A stretch of DNA of 64,000 nucleotides. It comes from Fredinandcohnia quinoae (lineage in GTDB: Bacteria > Bacillota > Bacilli > Bacillales > Bacillaceae_L). The notes below the pieces were generated by a model, which was given only the letters and a program-made list of their open reading frames with translations, ran no database searches and was not told where the DNA came from. The position numbers and the translations under genes are program-made. The stretch lies in the NCBI RefSeq assembly GCF_022427965.1, contig NZ_JAKTTI010000018.1, forward strand, positions 21,354 to 85,353, given 5' to 3'. This document shows positions 55,065 to 64,000 of this stretch, piece after piece; within the stretch, counting starts at the first letter, position 1; each line of letters starts with the position of its first letter.

Positions 55065-56371
55065 TCCACATTCTCCTCTTTAATGTGTTCCGTAACGTCT
55101 TTTAAAAGCATCTCCCACATGTCTATTTGATTGCTGTATAATTCATTTGCCATTTTCTCCGTATCAGTTAAATATGACATTGAAGCATCAAAAGTATTAT
55201 CTCCCCTGGCTTGTCTGATTTGGGTAATGTTGGTGGCAACTTCTGCAATCATATTTGAGAAAACCCCACGCCCCAAATGTGTTGACCACTTTTTGGATTT
55301 TAGAAATACTGCGTAGTTTCTTAAAATGACATCATCAGAATCCAACAAGCGTCTAATAAAAATCTCTTTGAGCCTATTAAAGTAATATCTATAAGAATAA
55401 TCAGTCATTGCCTTTCCTTCATCGTTGACAAATAAAGCATTACTTCCATCCGTTGCCCTATAGTTTTCAATATGGTTTTTATAAATTTTCTCTAAAAGAT
55501 TTCCCTTATAAGGGTATATTGCTTGTTTCCTGATTTTTTTTACAGCACCACCTGAACTACGGTGTTTCAAATCCTTTCTAAATTTCCTGTTTTTCAAATT
55601 AACTACGATACCAAACTTCCCAAATGGTCCTTTTAAACTTACAGACGACCTTGAGATATTCACAACTTCACCAACCCTAAGTCCTCCAAAGAATTGAAAA
55701 TATACACCTAATGCTATTCGAGAAACGGATGTATCAGATATTGCAGTATCAAGAAAAATTAACACTAACTCTTGTGGTAAATAATGCAGGACATTATCAT
55801 AATCATCATCTGGATAATCTACCCCATAAAACGGAGAATGTACCAATTCGGTTAAATCATACTTACCGCTTCCTAATTCAAAATCACTTAGGGAAATAAA
55901 GTTTAGTACACCCCTTTTTGCAAGGAAGTAATATAGTTGCTTTAGCTCATTCTCACAGTATTTTACTGTCTCTCTTTTTACACCTGTAGTTGCATAATAA
56001 TTTAGAAATTCCACACCATGCTCAAATCTTAAATCCATAATATCCTTAACTTTAAATATATGGCTATTCTCAATGAGGATATAATTCAGAAATCTAACTA
56101 TATACGAGGCCTTTGTTGTTAGGGAATTAACCTTTAGCCTTCCCCCTCTTTTCCTTGGCTGTAATAAATACTCGCTCAAGGGATGAACAACTCTCCTCTT
56201 ATTCCCTCCGTTATCCTGCTCAACCATAATCAACACGTATTCTTTTAATTCCTTATTACCATTAGGATATTCCTTTTCCCATTTACAAACTTCATGTACA
56301 AATCTATATTGAATATTCCTCTTTATCGAAATAACATTACTTTTCCTATGCTTATCTAACTCACCAACCAT
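55061..56371 (-). CDS. Tyrosine recombinase, first of the trio
   Basis: A 436-residue integrase. Catalytic arginine is in FQFFGGLRVGEVVNISRSSV near residue 235, HxxR in STHLGRGVFSNMIAEV near residue 365, and the nucleophile tyrosine in FDASMSYLTDTEKM near residue 403. The SD (GGGGGGAGG) is 13 bases from the ATG. A TATAAT at 56422-56427 lies beside a TGATAAAAC copy, so the recombinases may control their own expression. Confidence 0.88.
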   Translation of the reverse strand: MVGELDKHRKSNVISIKRNIQYRFVHEVCKWEKEYPNGNKELKEYVLIMVEQDNGGNKRRVVHPLSEYLLQPRKRGGRLKVNSLTTKASYIVRFLNYILIENSHIFKVKDIMDLRFEHGVEFLNYYATTGVKRETVKYCENELKQLYYFLAKRGVLNFISLSDFELGSGKYDLTELVHSPFYGVDYPDDDYDNVLHYLPQELVLIFLDTAISDTSVSRIALGVYFQFFGGLRVGEVVNISRSSVSLKGPFGKFGIVVNLKNRKFRKDLKHRSSGGAVKKIRKQAIYPYKGNLLEKIYKNHIENYRATDGSNALFVNDEGKAMTDYSYRYYFNRLKEIFIRRLLDSDDVILRNYAVFLKSKKWSTHLGRGVFSNMIAEVATNITQIRQARGDNTFDASMSYLTDTEKMANELYSNQIDMWEMLLKDVTEHIKEENVE

Positions 56372-56429
56372 AAATTCCGACTATCCTCCCCCCAAATATT
56401 TATTCATCTAATTCTATGATGATTATATA

Positions 56430-56534
56430 GTTTTATCAACAAAAAAATAAAGGGATAAAACCTTAGTATGGTTATATCCCTTGGTATATATGGATTTATA
56501 CTCATTTCACTTAATGGTATAAGATGTTTTATCA
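56430..56534 (-). repeat. Right-end repeats of TGATAAAAC (two inverted copies)
   Basis: GTTTTATCA on the plus strand at 56430-56438 and 56526-56534, the latter 16 bases inside the right end. They are inverted relative to the three copies at the left end, and give the element imperfect subterminal inverted repeats. Confidence 0.75.
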
Positions 56535-56550
56535 TTTTCTTATAATTTAA

Positions 56551-57192
56551 GCCGACAATAAAAATTGCAATTCCGTTTGTCTTTGCGATCCTCATCAATT
56601 CTGCTGTACACTCACGAACTTGGGAAACACTCCCTGGTGCAGAAGTGACATCTGAATGGTAGATTGTTTGAATGGAATCAATAACCACAAATGAAGGTTT
56701 TATTTCTAAAATTGCTTGGGAAATAAATTCAAGATCTGTTTCTGCATGAACAAATAATTGGTCTGATGTAACGCCAAGACGATCTGCGCGTAGCTTTGTT
56801 TGTTTGACAGACTCTTCACCTGATATGTACAGAACTTTATTTTTCATTGCTAATTGAGATGATATTTGCAGCAATAATGTTGATTTCCCGATACCGGGAT
56901 CACCACCAATTAGGACGAGGGATCCTTGAACAATTCCTCCACCTAATACTCGATTGAATTCTTTGTTATTCGTATACATTCTAGGCTCATTCATTGTTTC
57001 GATTGAAGTGATTGGGGAAGGCTTTGTTTTTACAGTTGTGTTTGAATGGTTGAAGGCACCTTTTCTTGTAGACTTTTGTTCAATTTCCTCAACTAATGTA
57101 TTCCAAGCGTTACATCCTGGACATTTTCCCATCCATTTAGGGGATTCATATCCACATGCCTGACAGCTAAACTTTGTTTTACTTTTCGCCAT
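56551..57192 (-). pseudogene. radA: Host radA, 5' fragment (cut by element insertion)
   Basis: The first 214 codons of host RadA, from [20 protein letters not shown] (GAGGT 7 bases upstream) with the zinc finger and Walker [15 protein letters not shown], ending at NGIAIFIVG. After the junction the frame reads 47 element codons ([11 protein letters not shown]...) to a stop at 56404. The truncated protein keeps the ATP-binding core but lacks KNRFG and the Lon-like domain, so it should be inactive as RadA. Right attachment core: 56551-56556. Confidence 0.93.
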
Positions 57193-57270
57193 TATAGTAA
57201 CCTCACATCGCATAATAAGAAAACGAGGTATACACGAAAACTTTGTTTGATGTATACCTCTTCTTTCTTC

Positions 57271-59709
57271 CTATTGTACTACTTCTTTTTCTGCAGTTCG
57301 AACAATAAAATCATTTTCATAATCAAGGACGATCCTTTGCCCTGTGCTAATGGTTCCTTTTAATAATTCCTCTGACAATCGATCCTCAACTTGCTTTTGA
57401 ATCGCACGACGTAATGGACGTGCTCCATACTCAGGATCAAATCCTTCATCAGCAATTTTTTCTTTTGCAGCATCTGTTATTTCAAGCTCTATTTCTTGCT
57501 CACTCAAACGCTTTGTAAGTTGGTCTACCATTAATGTAACAATTTCTTTTAGATGCTTCTTCTCTAATGAATGGAAGACGATGATCTCATCGATACGATT
57601 TAAAAACTCTGGACGAAATGCCTTTTTTAATTCAGTCATAACTTTATCCTTCATGTTTTTATAATCATGACCTTCATCCTGTACATTAAAGCCAACATAT
57701 TTATTACGTTTTAATGTATCTGCACCAACATTAGATGTCATAATTAAAATGGTATTACGGAAGTCAACTGTTCTACCTTTGGAATCTGTTAAACGACCAT
57801 CCTCAAGCACCTGCAGTAAAATATTAAATACATCTGGATGTGCCTTTTCAATCTCATCTAAGAGAATAACTGAATATGGCTTACGGCGAACTTTCTCCGT
57901 TAACTGACCGCCTTCATCATACCCAACATAACCTGGAGGCGAACCAACTAGACGTGAAGTCGAATGCTTCTCCATATACTCAGACATATCTACACGTATC
58001 ATCGCTTCCTCATCACCGAATATGGATTCAGCTAAAGCTCTTGCCAATTCTGTTTTACCTACACCAGTCGGCCCTAGGAAAATAAATGATCCGATTGGAC
58101 GTTTTGGATCCTTTAATCCAGCCCGTGCACGGCGTACCGCTTTCGACACCGCTTTAACCGCTTCTTCTTGCCCAATTACACGAGAATGGAGGATATCTTC
58201 CATATTTAATAATTTATCAGTTTCAGTTTGTGCCAGCTTCGAAACAGGTACACCGGTCCAGCTCGAAACAACCATTGCTATATCCTCAACGGTAACCTCT
58301 GAGTTCTCCTGGCCTTGTTTCTCTTTCCAAGTCTTTTTCGTTTCTTCCAATTGCTCGCGAAGACGTTGTTCAGAATCCCTTAATGATGCTGCCTTTTCAA
58401 ATTCTTGGCTTTGAACCGCTGCATCCTTTTCCTTTCTAACTTCCTCAAGCTTCTGCTCAAGCTCCTTCAAGTTAGGTGGAGCTGTATATGAACGAAGGCG
58501 GACTTTTGAGCCAGCTTCATCGATTAAGTCGATTGCTTTATCTGGTAAAAAGCGATCCGAAATATAACGATCTGAAAGCTTAACCGCTTGAATGATCGAT
58601 TCATCTGTTATTGACACGCGGTGATGTGCTTCATACCGATCCCGAAGGCCTTGTAAAATTTGAATGGATTCTTCAACAGATGGTTCGTCTACTTGTATCG
58701 GTTGGAATCTTCGCTCTAATGCTGCATCTTTTTCAATGTATTTTCGATATTCATCTAAGGTTGTTGCACCGATGCATTGAAGCTCTCCACGTGCTAATGA
58801 TGGTTTTAAAATATTTGAAGCATCGATAGCACCCTCTGCACCACCAGCACCGATTAATGTATGGAGCTCATCAATGAATAAAATAATGTTTCCTGCTTGA
58901 CGAATTTCATCCATCACTTTTTTTAGACGATCTTCAAATTCCCCACGATATTTCGTACCTGCAACGACAGTCCCCATATCAAGTGTCATCACTCGTTTGT
59001 CACGTAATGTTTCAGGAACTTCATTATTAATAATTTGCTGTGCGAGCCCTTCAGCAATTGCGGTTTTACCTACACCAGGTTCACCTATTAATACAGGGTT
59101 GTTCTTTGTACGTCTACTTAATACTTCAATTACACGTTGAATCTCTTTACCGCGCCCAATGACAGGGTCTAAGCTACCTTCTCTCGCAATCACAGTCAAA
59201 TCTCTTGCAAGACTATCTAATGTTGGGGTATTTGCATTTGCAGCACCTCCACCATGATGTCCTCCAGAGGATTCATTGCTTCCTAATAATTGCAGTACTT
59301 GTTGTCGAGCTTTATTTAAACTTACCCCAAGATTATTTAATACCCGAGCTGCTACACCTTCTCCTTCGCGAATCAGTCCTAATAAAATATGTTCTGTTCC
59401 TACGTAAGAATGGCCAAGCTTGCGAGCTTCATCCATTGAAAGCTCAATCACCTTTTTGGCACGAGGTGTATAATGAATGGTCTGAGACCCTTCATGTCCA
59501 CGACCAATTAATGTTTCTACTTCCTTCTGGATTTTTTCAGGGCCAAGGCCTAGTGCTAATAATGCCTTCGCGGCAATCCCTTCACCTTCTCGAATGAGAC
59601 CTAATAAAATATGTTCTGTTCCGATATTATTATGTCCTAAGCGAACCGCTTCTTCCTGTGCTAATGCTAATACCTTTTGAGCTCTTTCTGTAAATCTTCC
59701 AAACATCAT
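57271..59709 (-). CDS. clpC: ATP-dependent Clp protease ATP-binding subunit ClpC
   Basis: Hsp100 unfoldase that feeds proteins, including arginine-phosphorylated ones, to ClpP. The 812-residue product has two N-terminal Clp repeats ([20 protein letters not shown], then [18 protein letters not shown]), AAA module 1 ([13 protein letters not shown]), a UVR middle segment ([20 protein letters not shown]), and AAA module 2 ([17 protein letters not shown]). The ATG overlaps the mcsB stop. radA follows by 78 bases. Confidence 0.98.
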   Translation of the reverse strand: MMFGRFTERAQKVLALAQEEAVRLGHNNIGTEHILLGLIREGEGIAAKALLALGLGPEKIQKEVETLIGRGHEGSQTIHYTPRAKKVIELSMDEARKLGHSYVGTEHILLGLIREGEGVAARVLNNLGVSLNKARQQVLQLLGSNESSGGHHGGGAANANTPTLDSLARDLTVIAREGSLDPVIGRGKEIQRVIEVLSRRTKNNPVLIGEPGVGKTAIAEGLAQQIINNEVPETLRDKRVMTLDMGTVVAGTKYRGEFEDRLKKVMDEIRQAGNIILFIDELHTLIGAGGAEGAIDASNILKPSLARGELQCIGATTLDEYRKYIEKDAALERRFQPIQVDEPSVEESIQILQGLRDRYEAHHRVSITDESIIQAVKLSDRYISDRFLPDKAIDLIDEAGSKVRLRSYTAPPNLKELEQKLEEVRKEKDAAVQSQEFEKAASLRDSEQRLREQLEETKKTWKEKQGQENSEVTVEDIAMVVSSWTGVPVSKLAQTETDKLLNMEDILHSRVIGQEEAVKAVSKAVRRARAGLKDPKRPIGSFIFLGPTGVGKTELARALAESIFGDEEAMIRVDMSEYMEKHSTSRLVGSPPGYVGYDEGGQLTEKVRRKPYSVILLDEIEKAHPDVFNILLQVLEDGRLTDSKGRTVDFRNTILIMTSNVGADTLKRNKYVGFNVQDEGHDYKNMKDKVMTELKKAFRPEFLNRIDEIIVFHSLEKKHLKEIVTLMVDQLTKRLSEQEIELEITDAAKEKIADEGFDPEYGARPLRRAIQKQVEDRLSEELLKGTISTGQRIVLDYENDFIVRTAEKEVVQ

Positions 59710-60803
59710 GACGCATCACCCTCCATGTCATTAGTCTTATGATTTTCTATCGCTAAACGTTCTCGGATTAACGATGCTCTCCTAATATCTCTTTCGTTAG
59801 GACGAAGCGCCCCACCCGCATATGATTGTAAAAATCCTGGCTGTGTTAAAATCATTAGTTCATGCAAGATATTTCTTGATATATTTTCTATATAGCCAAG
59901 ATCAATTCCTAATCGTACATCTGATAAACACCGCGACGCCTCTTTTGATTCAATTATTCGACTGTTTGCAAGTACACCGTATGATCTAAATACGCGGTCC
60001 TCCAGTTGAATATTAGACGTTTTTAAGAGAGCTTCCCTTGCTGAGCGCTCTTGTGAAATAAGCTGTGTCACTACACTTTTTAAATCCTCGACAATGTCCT
60101 CTTCCGTCTTACCTAATGTAATTTGATTTGAAATTTGAAAAATGTTTCCTTGAGCTTCACTACCCTCACCATATATCCCACGTACAACTAACCCAAGCTG
60201 ATTAATTGCTGGAATAATTCTGCTCATTTGATGTGTAAGAATAAGTGCTGGTAAATGCATCATAACGGATGCACGAAGCCCTGTTCCAACATTTGTTGGG
60301 CAGCTTGTTAAGTATCCTCTTGTTTCACTAAATGCATAGTCCACATGCTCCTCAATCCAATCATCCAAATTATTTGCTTCATGTAGAGCTTCAGATAATT
60401 GAAATCCAGGAAATAAGCATTGAATTCGAATATGGTCCTCTTCATTAATCATGATGCTTACTTCTTCATTTTCTGATAAAAGGCATGCACCAAACGCAGA
60501 GTCTTCTGCTAGATGTGGACTAATTAAATGCTTTTCGACCAATACTCTTTTTTCGATTGGCTGTAATTCATACATTTTTAGTAACTCAAATTCACCAATT
60601 GATGGAACGCTTTTACCTGCAAACTCATTTTCAAAAAGATCCACGATTACTTGCGCTTCTTCATTTGTGCAAACTGTAGAAAAAGGTATATGTTTAAAAT
60701 TTCGAGCAAGTCTAATTCTTGAACTTAGTACAATATCGGAATCAGGACCATCCTGATTCATCCACGGACTAAGTGCTTGATTGATAAAACGTTCCAGGGA
60801 CAT
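59706..60803 (-). CDS. mcsB: Protein arginine kinase McsB
   Basis: Phosphorylates arginine residues and marks proteins for ClpCP; it also controls CtsR. The 365-residue product has the phosphagen-kinase fold with the cysteine motif [20 protein letters not shown] near residue 165 and the [10 protein letters not shown] nucleotide site near residue 27. It needs McsA for full activity. It lies between mcsA and clpC. Confidence 0.97.
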   Translation of the reverse strand: MSLERFINQALSPWMNQDGPDSDIVLSSRIRLARNFKHIPFSTVCTNEEAQVIVDLFENEFAGKSVPSIGEFELLKMYELQPIEKRVLVEKHLISPHLAEDSAFGACLLSENEEVSIMINEEDHIRIQCLFPGFQLSEALHEANNLDDWIEEHVDYAFSETRGYLTSCPTNVGTGLRASVMMHLPALILTHQMSRIIPAINQLGLVVRGIYGEGSEAQGNIFQISNQITLGKTEEDIVEDLKSVVTQLISQERSAREALLKTSNIQLEDRVFRSYGVLANSRIIESKEASRCLSDVRLGIDLGYIENISRNILHELMILTQPGFLQSYAGGALRPNERDIRRASLIRERLAIENHKTNDMEGDAS

Positions 60804-60806
60804 AGA

Positions 60807-61352
60807 CTACTCTTCCCCCTCTCGATGGCCACTTAAGCTTTTTTCTAAAGACCTTACTTGATCTCGTACTTCAGCTGCCTTTTCAAATTCCTCTAGGCTA
60901 ATATATTCTTTTAGCTTTTGTTTTAGTTGATCAATTTCTTTTCGAATATGAATGGTTCCGCCGATACGCTTCGGAATTTTCCCAGTATGATTTGTATTTC
61001 CACTATGAAGCCTTTTTAAAATCGGATTAAGATGTTTCTCAAAGGTTTGATAACAATTTGAACATCCAAACCGGCCAACTTTTGCAAATTGCGGAAACGT
61101 CATCTTACAGCTTTCACATTGCAGCACTTCATTTTGCTGGAAAGCATTAGGCTTAGCTCCTTTAATCGGCTCAATATTCAATAAGCCAGCTAATAAATTA
61201 TCGATGGAAAAGCCAGCGCTTCCCGGGAACATGAACATCTCACCTTTTTCTTGTGCACAATGCTCGCAAATATGGACCTCAGTCTTATCACCATTTATTA
61301 TTTTTGTAAAATGTAATGTAGCAGGCCGCTGATTACACTCTTGACATATCAT
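60807..61352 (-). CDS. mcsA: McsB activator McsA
   Basis: Zinc-finger protein that activates McsB and binds CtsR. The 181-residue product has four CxxC pairs (CQEC, CEHC, CESC, CSNC) in the first 100 residues and a C-terminal UVR motif (SLEEFEKAAEVRDQVRSLEK) like that of ClpC. It stops 3 bases before mcsB. Confidence 0.96.
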   Translation of the reverse strand: MICQECNQRPATLHFTKIINGDKTEVHICEHCAQEKGEMFMFPGSAGFSIDNLLAGLLNIEPIKGAKPNAFQQNEVLQCESCKMTFPQFAKVGRFGCSNCYQTFEKHLNPILKRLHSGNTNHTGKIPKRIGGTIHIRKEIDQLKQKLKEYISLEEFEKAAEVRDQVRSLEKSLSGHREGEE

Positions 61353-61391
61353 TTTAGCACCTCTCCCATTTTCAACCTTACAAAGAGTGGA

Positions 61392-61853
61392 TTATTTATA
61401 CAATAATGAAGTAAGCATTGCACGTAACATTCTTGCTCTTAACTCATCCCGATGAGGCAACTCAATAAAAAGCACCGAACGATCAATCACACTTAACATG
61501 ATCTTCGCTTCCCTTTTCGAGATTACATCCTCTTCAACTAATCGTAAAATAACGTCTTCTGCACTTGTTTGTGAAATTCTTTTATTGACTAGCCTTATAA
61601 GTTGTTCAATTAAATGAGAATCATCATTCGCTATTACCTTTATAATTCGAATGTATCCCCCGCCACCTCGCTTACTTTCAACGAGATATCCTCTTTCTAA
61701 AGTGAAACGAGTATTTATCACATAGTTAATTTGAGATGGGACACATTCAAATTTATCTGCAATTTCACTTCTCTTAATTTCAACAATTGCTCGATCGCTC
61801 ATATCAAGAACCTGTTTTAAATACTGTTCAATGATATCAGATATATTTCTCAC
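61392..61853 (-). CDS. ctsR: Heat-shock repressor CtsR
   Basis: Represses clp genes; it loses DNA binding on heat through a glycine-rich loop. The 153-residue product starts at GTG (61853) after AGGTGGGAATGAA, with a winged helix and the loop KRGGGGYIRIIKV near residue 64, the thermosensor. First gene of the ctsR-mcsA-mcsB-clpC operon and probably self-repressing. Confidence 0.97.
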   Translation of the reverse strand: MRNISDIIEQYLKQVLDMSDRAIVEIKRSEIADKFECVPSQINYVINTRFTLERGYLVESKRGGGGYIRIIKVIANDDSHLIEQLIRLVNKRISQTSAEDVILRLVEEDVISKREAKIMLSVIDRSVLFIELPHRDELRARMLRAMLTSLLYK

Positions 61854-61875
61854 TTCATTCCCACCTCATTCTGAC

Positions 61876-61892
61876 TTTGACTATATTTGACT
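61876..61892 (-). promoter_or_regulatory. CtsR operator
   Basis: Tandem heptads AGTCAAA-TAT-AGTCAAA on the minus strand match the CtsR box exactly in layout. It sits just downstream of the -10 element, so bound CtsR would block initiation. Confidence 0.95.
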
Positions 61893-61900
61893 ATATGTAT

Positions 61901-61929
61901 ACTATAAAATGAATACTCCATTTTTTCAA
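61901..61929 (-). promoter_or_regulatory. ctsR promoter (sigma-A type)
   Basis: TTGAAA and TATAGT with a 17-base spacer, directly upstream of the CtsR operator. Confidence 0.75.
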
Positions 61930-61982
61930 CTATAAGGACTCCTCACACAAATATTTTTGCCAATAACAACGGGTATCTAAAC

Positions 61983-62687
61983 CTAGAAAATCTTTTGGAC
62001 CATCTCTAAGTTTGAAAATTCCTCGTACACTTTAGCTCTCTCTTGCTTATTTTTTATTTCCACATCAATTTTATATTGAAAACTAGTTGCATCATCAGAT
62101 GATTTTGAGTATTTCATTGTAAAGTCCTTTACTTTTAATCCTCTTGATTTAAACAGATTCAGAACATCTTCCAATGATTGAGTTTCTTTATGAATAACGA
62201 TATGTATCGTTTGTTTTTTGTTAGATCTAAAAAACAATTCCTCAAATTTATTTAAAAAAATCAAACTTAGTAATACTACTACTGTTGTTAAAATAGCTGG
62301 TGCATACATGCCAACCCCTGTTATCAATCCTAATCCCGCAACAACCCAAATAGAGGCAGCTGTTGTTAATCCCCGAACCGTAGCATCCCTAACAAGAATT
62401 GTTCCAGCTCCTAGGAATCCAATCCCACTAATGACATACGATGGGATCCGAGCCGGGTCAAATCTTACATTTTCATGTATATCCAAATATGGCTGAAATC
62501 CATACAGAGACATAAGCATCATTATACAAGACCCCACTCCCACTAACAGATGTGTCCGAAATCCAGCTGGATGCTTATTAATTTCTCGTTCCAATCCCAC
62601 TAAGCCACATAATAAAGCTGCTAAAAAGATCCGAATTGTCATTGTGATAAACTCTTCACTTTGAAATGAAGCTATAAATTCCGCCAC
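61983..62687 (-). CDS. MgtC/SapB family membrane protein
   Basis: A membrane protein with about four or five membrane helices in the first 145 residues and a soluble C-terminal ACT-like domain. The family signature VGLEREINKHPAGFRTHLLV is near residue 30. The family is linked to magnesium limitation, acid and macrophage survival in other species, but the role here is not known. I use a GTG start (62687) after GGGGGAG, giving 234 residues; an ATG lies 8 codons upstream. It lies between ctsR and queT, with its own unit. Confidence 0.85.
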   Translation of the reverse strand: MAEFIASFQSEEFITMTIRIFLAALLCGLVGLEREINKHPAGFRTHLLVGVGSCIMMLMSLYGFQPYLDIHENVRFDPARIPSYVISGIGFLGAGTILVRDATVRGLTTAASIWVVAGLGLITGVGMYAPAILTTVVVLLSLIFLNKFEELFFRSNKKQTIHIVIHKETQSLEDVLNLFKSRGLKVKDFTMKYSKSSDDATSFQYKIDVEIKNKQERAKVYEEFSNLEMVQKIF

Positions 62688-62861
62688 TAGTACTCCCCCT
62701 GTTTCCAACATTATTGTATGAAATAGTATTCGGTAACGAAACCCAAATACCCTTTATGAATATAAAAAAGGTATTTTATATTTATACGAAACGGTACGTA
62801 TTATATGAATTATTTTATGTATTTTCGTTAGTACTAGCCTATTTTTATAAAAAAATGCAAA

Positions 62862-62905
62862 AGGAGAGAGTACTTCACGTTTTCTTTGTGAAGTAACTCT
62901 CTCCT
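62862..62905 (-). terminator. Terminator of queT
   Basis: Arms AGGAGAGAGTACTTCAC and GTGAAGT(A)ACTCTCTCCT form a long near-perfect stem; on the minus strand it is followed by TTTTGCATTTTTTT. Confidence 0.9.
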
Positions 62906-62930
62906 CTTTGTTTATACTGGAATCTAGTAA

Positions 62931-63416
62931 CTATATCATTTTCTCGAGATTAACTCGCTTATTTAACAAGTAGATGATTGGTGCACCTATAGCTAACACA
63001 ACAAATTCACCAGCTGCTGTAGTTAACCATGTAAATAAAAACGGCCAACCATAAGCAAGATTGAGCTCAAATGCAATAATGAACATTGTAAATGTAAAAA
63101 CTAACGTGTTCACAATCATTCGTACCCAAATACTTTTAATGAAACGAGCACTCACAATTGTTATCAATAATGCGATTACTGATTGACCTACACCAAAGAT
63201 AAGGTCAAATTGAACAAGAGGTGAAAACATAAGATTAGCTAAAAATACTCCCAATACAATCCCAAAAAAGTATTTCTTATTAAACACGATGAGGTGATTA
63301 AAAATTTCAGAAACCCTAAATTGTACTTGGGTAAATCCAAAAGGTTGAATAAGCATTGTAACAGCAATATACAAAGCTGCCAATATCCCATTCACGACAA
63401 GCGTTTTTACTTTCAT
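62931..63416 (-). CDS. queT: Queuosine precursor transporter QueT
   Basis: The substrate-binding (S) subunit of an ECF-type transporter for preQ1 or another queuosine precursor. The 161-residue product has five or six membrane helices and the family start KTLVVNGILAALYIAVTMLI and QVQFRVSEIFNHLIVFN. The assignment is supported by the preQ1 riboswitch immediately upstream. It would use the shared ECF energy module encoded elsewhere. Confidence 0.92.
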   Translation of the reverse strand: MKVKTLVVNGILAALYIAVTMLIQPFGFTQVQFRVSEIFNHLIVFNKKYFFGIVLGVFLANLMFSPLVQFDLIFGVGQSVIALLITIVSARFIKSIWVRMIVNTLVFTFTMFIIAFELNLAYGWPFLFTWLTTAAGEFVVLAIGAPIIYLLNKRVNLEKMI

Positions 63417-63430
63417 ATTTAATTCTCTCC

Positions 63431-63466
63431 CTTAGTTTTTTATCGTGGGATGGTTACGAACCACGT
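63431..63466 (-). promoter_or_regulatory. preQ1-I riboswitch of queT
   Basis: Minus strand: CGTGG and CCACG close the P1 stem around a TTCGTAACCATC loop, followed by ATAAAAAACTAAGGGAG. The A-rich tail and AACTAAGG end are the preQ1-I hallmark. The tail runs into the GGGAGAG ribosome binding site of queT, so translational control is likely. Confidence 0.93.
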
Positions 63467-63559
63467 CTTACACAAAGTACGTTCAATAGCATATCATAGG
63501 ATAGTTGTTTTGTATACGGATGATCCTCGGATTTTAGAATGGTGGGGTGTTTTTGGCTA

Positions 63560-63798
63560 ACGGGCATACTAGGGGTTGGGTGGATTTTCGTTAACGTGCA
63601 TATATTGGCGGGTGGTGAATTTTCGCCTTCGAGCATATATTTGGGCTAACGAGCATTTTATCTTGCTAGCGTGCATATATTTATTTTATCGTGCATATGA
63701 TCTAATTAACGAGCATATCTCAATTTTATCGTGCATATGATCTAATTAACGAGCATATCTCAATTTTATCGTGCATTTACCGAGAATATCGTGCATAT
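63560..63798. repeat. Array of a 10-bp CG(T/A)GCATAT motif at 20-bp steps
   Basis: The motif [A/T/G]CG[T/A/G]GCATAT begins at 63560, 63594, 63629, 63649, 63669, 63689, 63709, 63729, 63749, 63769 and 63789. From 63629 on, nine steps are exactly 20 bases. Part of it is a perfect 40-bp tandem repeat (63683-63762). T and A alternate at the central position. No gene overlaps; the rest of 63467-64000 shows no coding or RNA signal. Confidence 0.85.
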
Positions 63799-64000
63799 CG
63801 GGATTTTTTGGTTAGGTACATACTCTGAAAATGGTTCTGAAACGGATTTTTCAGCAGAATATATACACTTCTACCCGTGGTCTACTCCGATTTGAAGCGA
63901 AAAGACCGCGTTTTAATCCTTTATAGGTTTTTTAAAGCACGAAAAGTTAACTTTTGCTGGTTGGGTTTGGTGATGTACTTATGTAGCGAATCTTAACTTA

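Larger units (their letters stand above)
35589..56550. mobile_element. Integrative element of about 21 kb inserted in radA
   Basis: The element is bounded by the two halves of radA, which line up without loss of codons. Right end: three overlapping tyrosine-recombinase-type genes in one operon with a second radA. Left end: a serine recombinase and a coiled-coil DNA-binding protein. Cargo: type I restriction-modification, a CBASS pair, a C-protein cassette and a transglutaminase-fold operon. There are no phage structural, replication or conjugation genes, so it resembles Tn554-like site-specific transposons rather than a prophage or ICE. Confidence 0.9.

Noticed and set aside
35589..56550. Prophage or conjugative element
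   Set aside because: No capsid, tail, terminase, replication, relaxase or type IV secretion genes; only recombinases and cargo.
34854..57192. radA split as an assembly mistake
   Set aside because: Both junctions have element-specific repeats and recombinase genes next to them, so a real insertion explains the data better.
63454..63636. A 60-codon minus-strand frame upstream of queT
   Set aside because: It overlaps the riboswitch and motif array, has low-complexity content and no convincing start site.
63560..63798. CRISPR array
   Set aside because: The repeated unit is only about 10 bp with 10-bp spacers that are largely the same, there are no unique spacers and no cas genes.

Overview
The window reads as a chromosome segment of a low-GC Gram-positive bacterium of the Bacillaceae. 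It carries the Bacillus-type order ctsR-mcsA-mcsB-clpC-radA ... yacL-ispD-ispF-gltX-cysE-cysS-mrnC-rlmB-rae1-sigH-rpmGB-secE-nusG-rplK-rplA-rplJ-rplL-rsmC-rpoB-rpoC-rplGB-rpsL-rpsG-fusA-tuf followed by the S10/spc ribosomal cluster. Almost every gene is on the minus strand, so transcription runs from high to low coordinates. Proteins read very close to Bacillus subtilis orthologues, judged from memory of those sequences; no search was run. The exact genus cannot be fixed from this window.

Region by region (high to low). 61.9-64.0 kb: queT under a preQ1-I riboswitch, an MgtC/SapB-family gene, and an intergenic array of an ATCG-GCATAT-like motif repeated at exact 20-bp steps. 57.2-61.9 kb: the CtsR heat-shock operon (ctsR-mcsA-mcsB-clpC) with a tandem CtsR operator. 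35.6-56.55 kb: a mobile element of about 21 kb inserted in the host radA gene, which is split cleanly into a 5' part (56551-57192) and a 3' part (34854-35585). 22-34.6 kb: yacL, isoprenoid genes, gltX, a cysteine T-box with cysE-cysS, RNA-processing genes, sigH, secE-nusG and the L11-L1-L10-L12 cluster. 13.4-21.3 kb: rpoB-rpoC. 0-13.3 kb: the str, S10 and spc operons, ending in a truncated rpmD at the left edge.

The mobile element is the main point of interest. Its right end encodes three overlapping tyrosine-recombinase-type genes, one of them with about five tandem excisionase-like DNA-binding modules. They are followed in the same operon by a complete, divergent RadA homologue that could replace the RadA function destroyed by insertion. 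Both ends carry copies of the 9-mer TGATAAAAC in inverted orientation. The left end encodes a serine recombinase and a small DNA-binding/coiled-coil protein. The cargo is defence-like: a type I restriction-modification system (hsdR, a winged-helix protein, hsdM, hsdS); a CBASS-type pair (2TM-SAVED effector and CD-NTase with an AGS-C-like C-terminus) followed by a small beta-helix protein; a C-protein-like regulator with a C-box, divergent from three unrecognised small genes that sit behind a leader peptide and terminator; and a transglutaminase-fold protein followed by two very small genes. Two copies of a roughly 100-nt structured intergenic sequence flank the block that holds the CBASS and the C-protein cassette.

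The best candidates for something undescribed are the C-protein-controlled three-gene cassette, the transglutaminase-fold operon, and the paired structured intergenic sequence. disA, normally between radA and yacL in Bacillus, is absent from its usual place.
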